A stretch of DNA of 53,230 bases, taken from positions 1-53,230 of the forward strand of contig JAEZTL010000062.1 in the NCBI GenBank assembly GCA_023421395.1, read 5' to 3'. The notes beneath the pieces were generated by a model. The model worked only from the letters and a program-made list of their open reading frames with translations. It had not been told where the DNA came from and did no database searches. Both the position numbers and the translations under genes were made by a program. The stretch is from Bacillota bacterium. Its GTDB lineage: Bacteria > Bacillota > Clostridia > Christensenellales > Aristaeellaceae. Shown piece after piece: positions 51,365 to 53,230 of the stretch; within the stretch, counting starts at the first letter, position 1, and every line of letters starts with the position of its first letter.

Positions 51365-52027
51365 CTACAGCTTGATTTCGATCCTCTTATCGATCGCCTT
51401 GGCGACGAAAGAGACGAGATAGGTAAAGACACAATAGGCGGCCAAAAGGATCAGATAAATTTCAAAGGGCCGGTTGCTGCGGGCGGAGACGGTCTTCGCG
51501 ACGCCCATGATCTCCATCAGCGTAATGCCGTAGCAGACGGAGGAGGTGAGCACCAGATTGACGAAGTTGCTGGTCAAGGGCTTAAACGCGAGGCGCAGCG
51601 AGATTGGCAGCACCACGTGCAAAAACGTCTGAAAGCGGGTGAAGCCCAGCGCCGCGGACGCCTCGTAATAGCCCGTCTTGACCGCCATCAGGCCGGAGCG
51701 GATCACCTCGCAGTTGGGCGCGCTGGAGTTGATGCCCAGCGCGATGATCGCCACGTTCAACGCGTCCACGTAGATCCCGAACTGCGGAAGGCCGTAGTAA
51801 AAAAAGAACAGCTGGATCAGGAAGGGCGTATTGCGCAGCACCTCCACCCATGTGGTCGCAAAGCCGCGCGCGAAGCGGCTTCGCGACTGCCGCATCACGG
51901 CCAGGATCGATCCGAGGAAGAAGCTGATGATCAGCGAGCCGACGCATATCTTCACCGTCAGCATGACGCCGTCCAGAAACAGGTCCTGGTACTGCAACAG
52001 CACCCTGAAGTTCAAGGTATAACTCAT
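51365..52027 (-). CDS. Polar amino acid ABC transporter permease (HisQ/GlnP-like)
   Basis: Membrane subunit of 220 residues. Conserved sequence: LFLDGVMLTVKICVGSLIISFFLG, WVEVLRNTPFLIQLFFFYYGLP and the coupling loop YYEASAALGFTRFQTFLHVVLP. GGAGGG precedes ATG 52027. A 337-bp gap holding a repeat copy and a stem-loop separates it from the receptor gene. Confidence 0.92.
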   Translation of the reverse strand: MSYTLNFRVLLQYQDLFLDGVMLTVKICVGSLIISFFLGSILAVMRQSRSRFARGFATTWVEVLRNTPFLIQLFFFYYGLPQFGIYVDALNVAIIALGINSSAPNCEVIRSGLMAVKTGYYEASAALGFTRFQTFLHVVLPISLRLAFKPLTSNFVNLVLTSSVCYGITLMEIMGVAKTVSARSNRPFEIYLILLAAYCVFTYLVSFVAKAIDKRIEIKL

Positions 52028-52064
52028 TGGGAACCCTCCGATTCATCTGGCGGTTCGACATGAA

Positions 52065-52292
52065 ATACCAATGCGGAATATGATTCCACCCAAAGCGGCG
52101 GGGGATTTTCATGCGGGCAGGGAGCCGGAGCCATGAATCTCGACGCTGTTTTGAGCCGAAATGGCGAGTGGGCGTGAAATTCATCAGAATTTGAGCCTTA
52201 CGGCAGTGAAGCGATCCGACTTCCCAAAGGGAAACCAACCTCTCCGTGCGGAAAGCCCGGCGCATCGACAAAAGAAAATTTGGGATCGGTAT
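52065..52292. repeat. Intergenic repeat with terminal inverted repeats, copy 2
   Basis: A 228-bp element starting ATACCAA (52065-52071) and ending with the inverted ATCGGTAT (52285-52292). Its core 52104-52167 aligns with 22204-22266 of copy 1: shared stretches are GATTTTC, GGAGCCGGAGC, TTTTGAGC and GGCGA. Inside, ATGAAT (52133-52138) and ATTCAT (52178-52183) can pair. It lies in the amino-acid transporter operon between receptor and permease genes. No ORF inside. Confidence 0.65.
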
Positions 52293-52297
52293 AAAGC

Positions 52298-52326
52298 GCC
52301 CGGCCGGCGAAACTCACCAGCCGGGC
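52298..52326 (-). other. Stem-loop after the amino-acid receptor gene
   Basis: On the minus strand a 12-bp stem with two wobble pairs (GCCCGGCUGGUG with CGCCGGCCGGGC) and loop AGTTT, followed by GCTTTAT. Intermediate between a stabilising hairpin and a weak terminator, it may leave the permease and ATPase genes less expressed than the receptor. Confidence 0.6.
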
Positions 52327-52364
52327 ACCGGAGGCATGGTCTATCGGGCGGGGCCCCTCATCGC

Positions 52365-53168
52365 TTACCAGATGTACATCATCGCCGACGGATCGACGCC
52401 CCACCACTTGTGGTAGGTTTCCTTCTGCCAGCCGGAGCTGATCTGCCAGGAGACGAACATGTCAAGGTAGCGGACGAATTCGATGTCCCCTTTGCGGGCG
52501 CCCAGGCAGATGGGATCGGAGGTGTACAGGCCGTCCTGCGCCGCGAGCTTGCCCTCGCTCTTGCCGGCGGCGTAGTCGATCAGCGTGCTGTCCTCGAAGA
52601 CCGCGTCGACGCGGCCCTGCTCAAGAAGCACCTGCTGGTCGGTGAACGCGTCCACGTAGGTGATCGTCGCATTGGGGGCGTCCTTGAGCACCAGGGCTTC
52701 GCCCGTGGTGCCGCGGCCGACCGCGACCTTCGCGTCCGGGGTGTTGAGATCGGCGATCGTGTGATACGCCGAGTCCGCCTGGGTCATCATCTTGATGCCG
52801 GCGCGCAGGTAGGGAATGGAGAAGTCGATGGTCTGGGCGCGGGTCAGGTTGCCGGTGATGTTGGCGATGATGACGTCGATCTGGCCGCTGACCAGCGCGG
52901 GAATACGCGTGTCGCCGTTGACGTCGACGATCTCGAGCTCAACGCCAAGGGTTTCGGCCAGCTTGTTGGCCCAGTCCACGTCGTAGCCGCAGGGGTCGCC
53001 GTTCTCATCATAGCCGCCGATGGGCATGCCGGACAGCGAACAACCCACGACGATCTTGCCGTCCGCGAGAATCTTGTCCAGCGTAGGAGACTCGCCTTCC
53101 GCGAGCGCGACCGTAGTCAGACCGCTGAGAGCCAGAAGCAGCGCCAGGACGATTGCCAGTTTCTTCAT
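52365..53168 (-). CDS. Polar amino acid ABC transporter substrate-binding protein (family 3)
   Basis: Extracellular amino-acid receptor of 267 residues. The signal peptide MKKLAIVLALLLALSG ends TTVALAEG and has no lipobox cysteine. Family 3 features: KIVVGCSLSGMPIGGYDENGDPCGYDVDWANKLAETLG, DTRIPALVSGQIDVIIANITGNLTRAQTIDFSIPY, and AVGRGTTGEALV in the second lobe. The NLTRAQTIDFS segment, with the Arg that grips the amino-acid carboxylate, is intact. GGAGGGAG precedes ATG 53168. It is the first gene of the operon ending with the oxidoreductase at 47942. No confident promoter was found in the 62 bases to the right edge. Confidence 0.94.
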   Translation of the reverse strand: MKKLAIVLALLLALSGLTTVALAEGESPTLDKILADGKIVVGCSLSGMPIGGYDENGDPCGYDVDWANKLAETLGVELEIVDVNGDTRIPALVSGQIDVIIANITGNLTRAQTIDFSIPYLRAGIKMMTQADSAYHTIADLNTPDAKVAVGRGTTGEALVLKDAPNATITYVDAFTDQQVLLEQGRVDAVFEDSTLIDYAAGKSEGKLAAQDGLYTSDPICLGARKGDIEFVRYLDMFVSWQISSGWQKETYHKWWGVDPSAMMYIW

Positions 53169-53230
53169 TTGACTTCTCCCTCCAGTATAGTTGCTGGTTT
53201 CCGCGCGACGATGAATTTTTCCATCGGCCT

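Noticed and set aside
1..53230. tRNA, rRNA, CRISPR array, phage or conjugation genes
   Set aside because: No cloverleaf, rRNA-like sequence, regular repeat-spacer array, integrase or structural phage gene was recognised on either strand.

Overview
The window reads as a nutrient-uptake and catabolism island of a high-GC, anaerobic member of the Firmicutes (Clostridia, possibly a Christensenellales/Oscillospirales-like lineage; family level is a guess). Support comes from YesM/YesN-type two-component pairs, LacI regulators, consensus sigma-A promoters (TTGACA-N17-TATAAT), strong AGGAGG ribosome binding sites, several GTG starts, an aldehyde:ferredoxin oxidoreductase, and no respiratory genes. 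Nearly every gene is on the minus strand. The exception is one kinase/regulator pair at 1.57-4.13 kb. The high GC content produces very long antisense ORFs that are not genes.

Layout: (1) 69-4125: a CUT1-type sugar-binding protein (permeases lie beyond the left edge) divergent from a YesM-type kinase and a YesN-type response regulator broken by a one-base frameshift. (2) 4133-14064: a purine operon, read right to left as adenine deaminase, a second adenine deaminase, BMP-family nucleoside-binding protein, ABC ATPase, two permeases and an amidohydrolase/deaminase. It has a good promoter and a GC-rich structured leader. Just upstream is a promoter-terminator pair that could make a RNA of about 60 nt. 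(3) 14740-22154: LacI regulator, sugar-binding protein, permease, ATPase, permease, aldo/keto reductase and VOC protein. (4) 22458-29748: LacI regulator followed by a ribose-type system (binding protein, ATPase, permease, RbsD, zinc-type dehydrogenase, RbsK). (5) 29903-30882: a one-gene unit for a short-chain dehydrogenase with its own promoter and terminator. (6) 30924-39751: a YesM/YesN pair followed by a second CUT2 transporter (binding protein, ATPase, two permeases) and a SIS-domain hexuloisomerase-like protein. (7) 39928-47762: a CUT2 transporter (ATPase, permease, binding protein) followed by a kinase, a regulator and a membrane-anchored paralogue of the binding protein. This resembles the XylFII-LytS-YesN three-component sugar sensors. 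(8) 47843-53168: a polar amino-acid ABC transporter operon that ends in an aldehyde:ferredoxin oxidoreductase.

System-wide patterns: all seven transporter binding proteins have signal-peptidase-I-like signal peptides (usually ending ALA before Glu) and no lipobox cysteine, which is unusual for a monoderm Firmicute. In most cassettes the binding-protein gene is followed by a strong GC-rich stem-loop without a U-tract, placed before the remaining transporter genes. An intergenic repeat with terminal inverted repeats beginning ATACCAA occurs at 22165-22324 and 52065-52292, and a possible lone end lies near 39823. LacI-type operator palindromes lie beside both LacI genes.

No rRNA, tRNA, CRISPR array, transposase, phage gene or origin was recognised. 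The strongest candidates for something undescribed are the ATACCAA repeat family, the short-RNA/attenuator unit before the purine operon, and the three-component sensor cassette.
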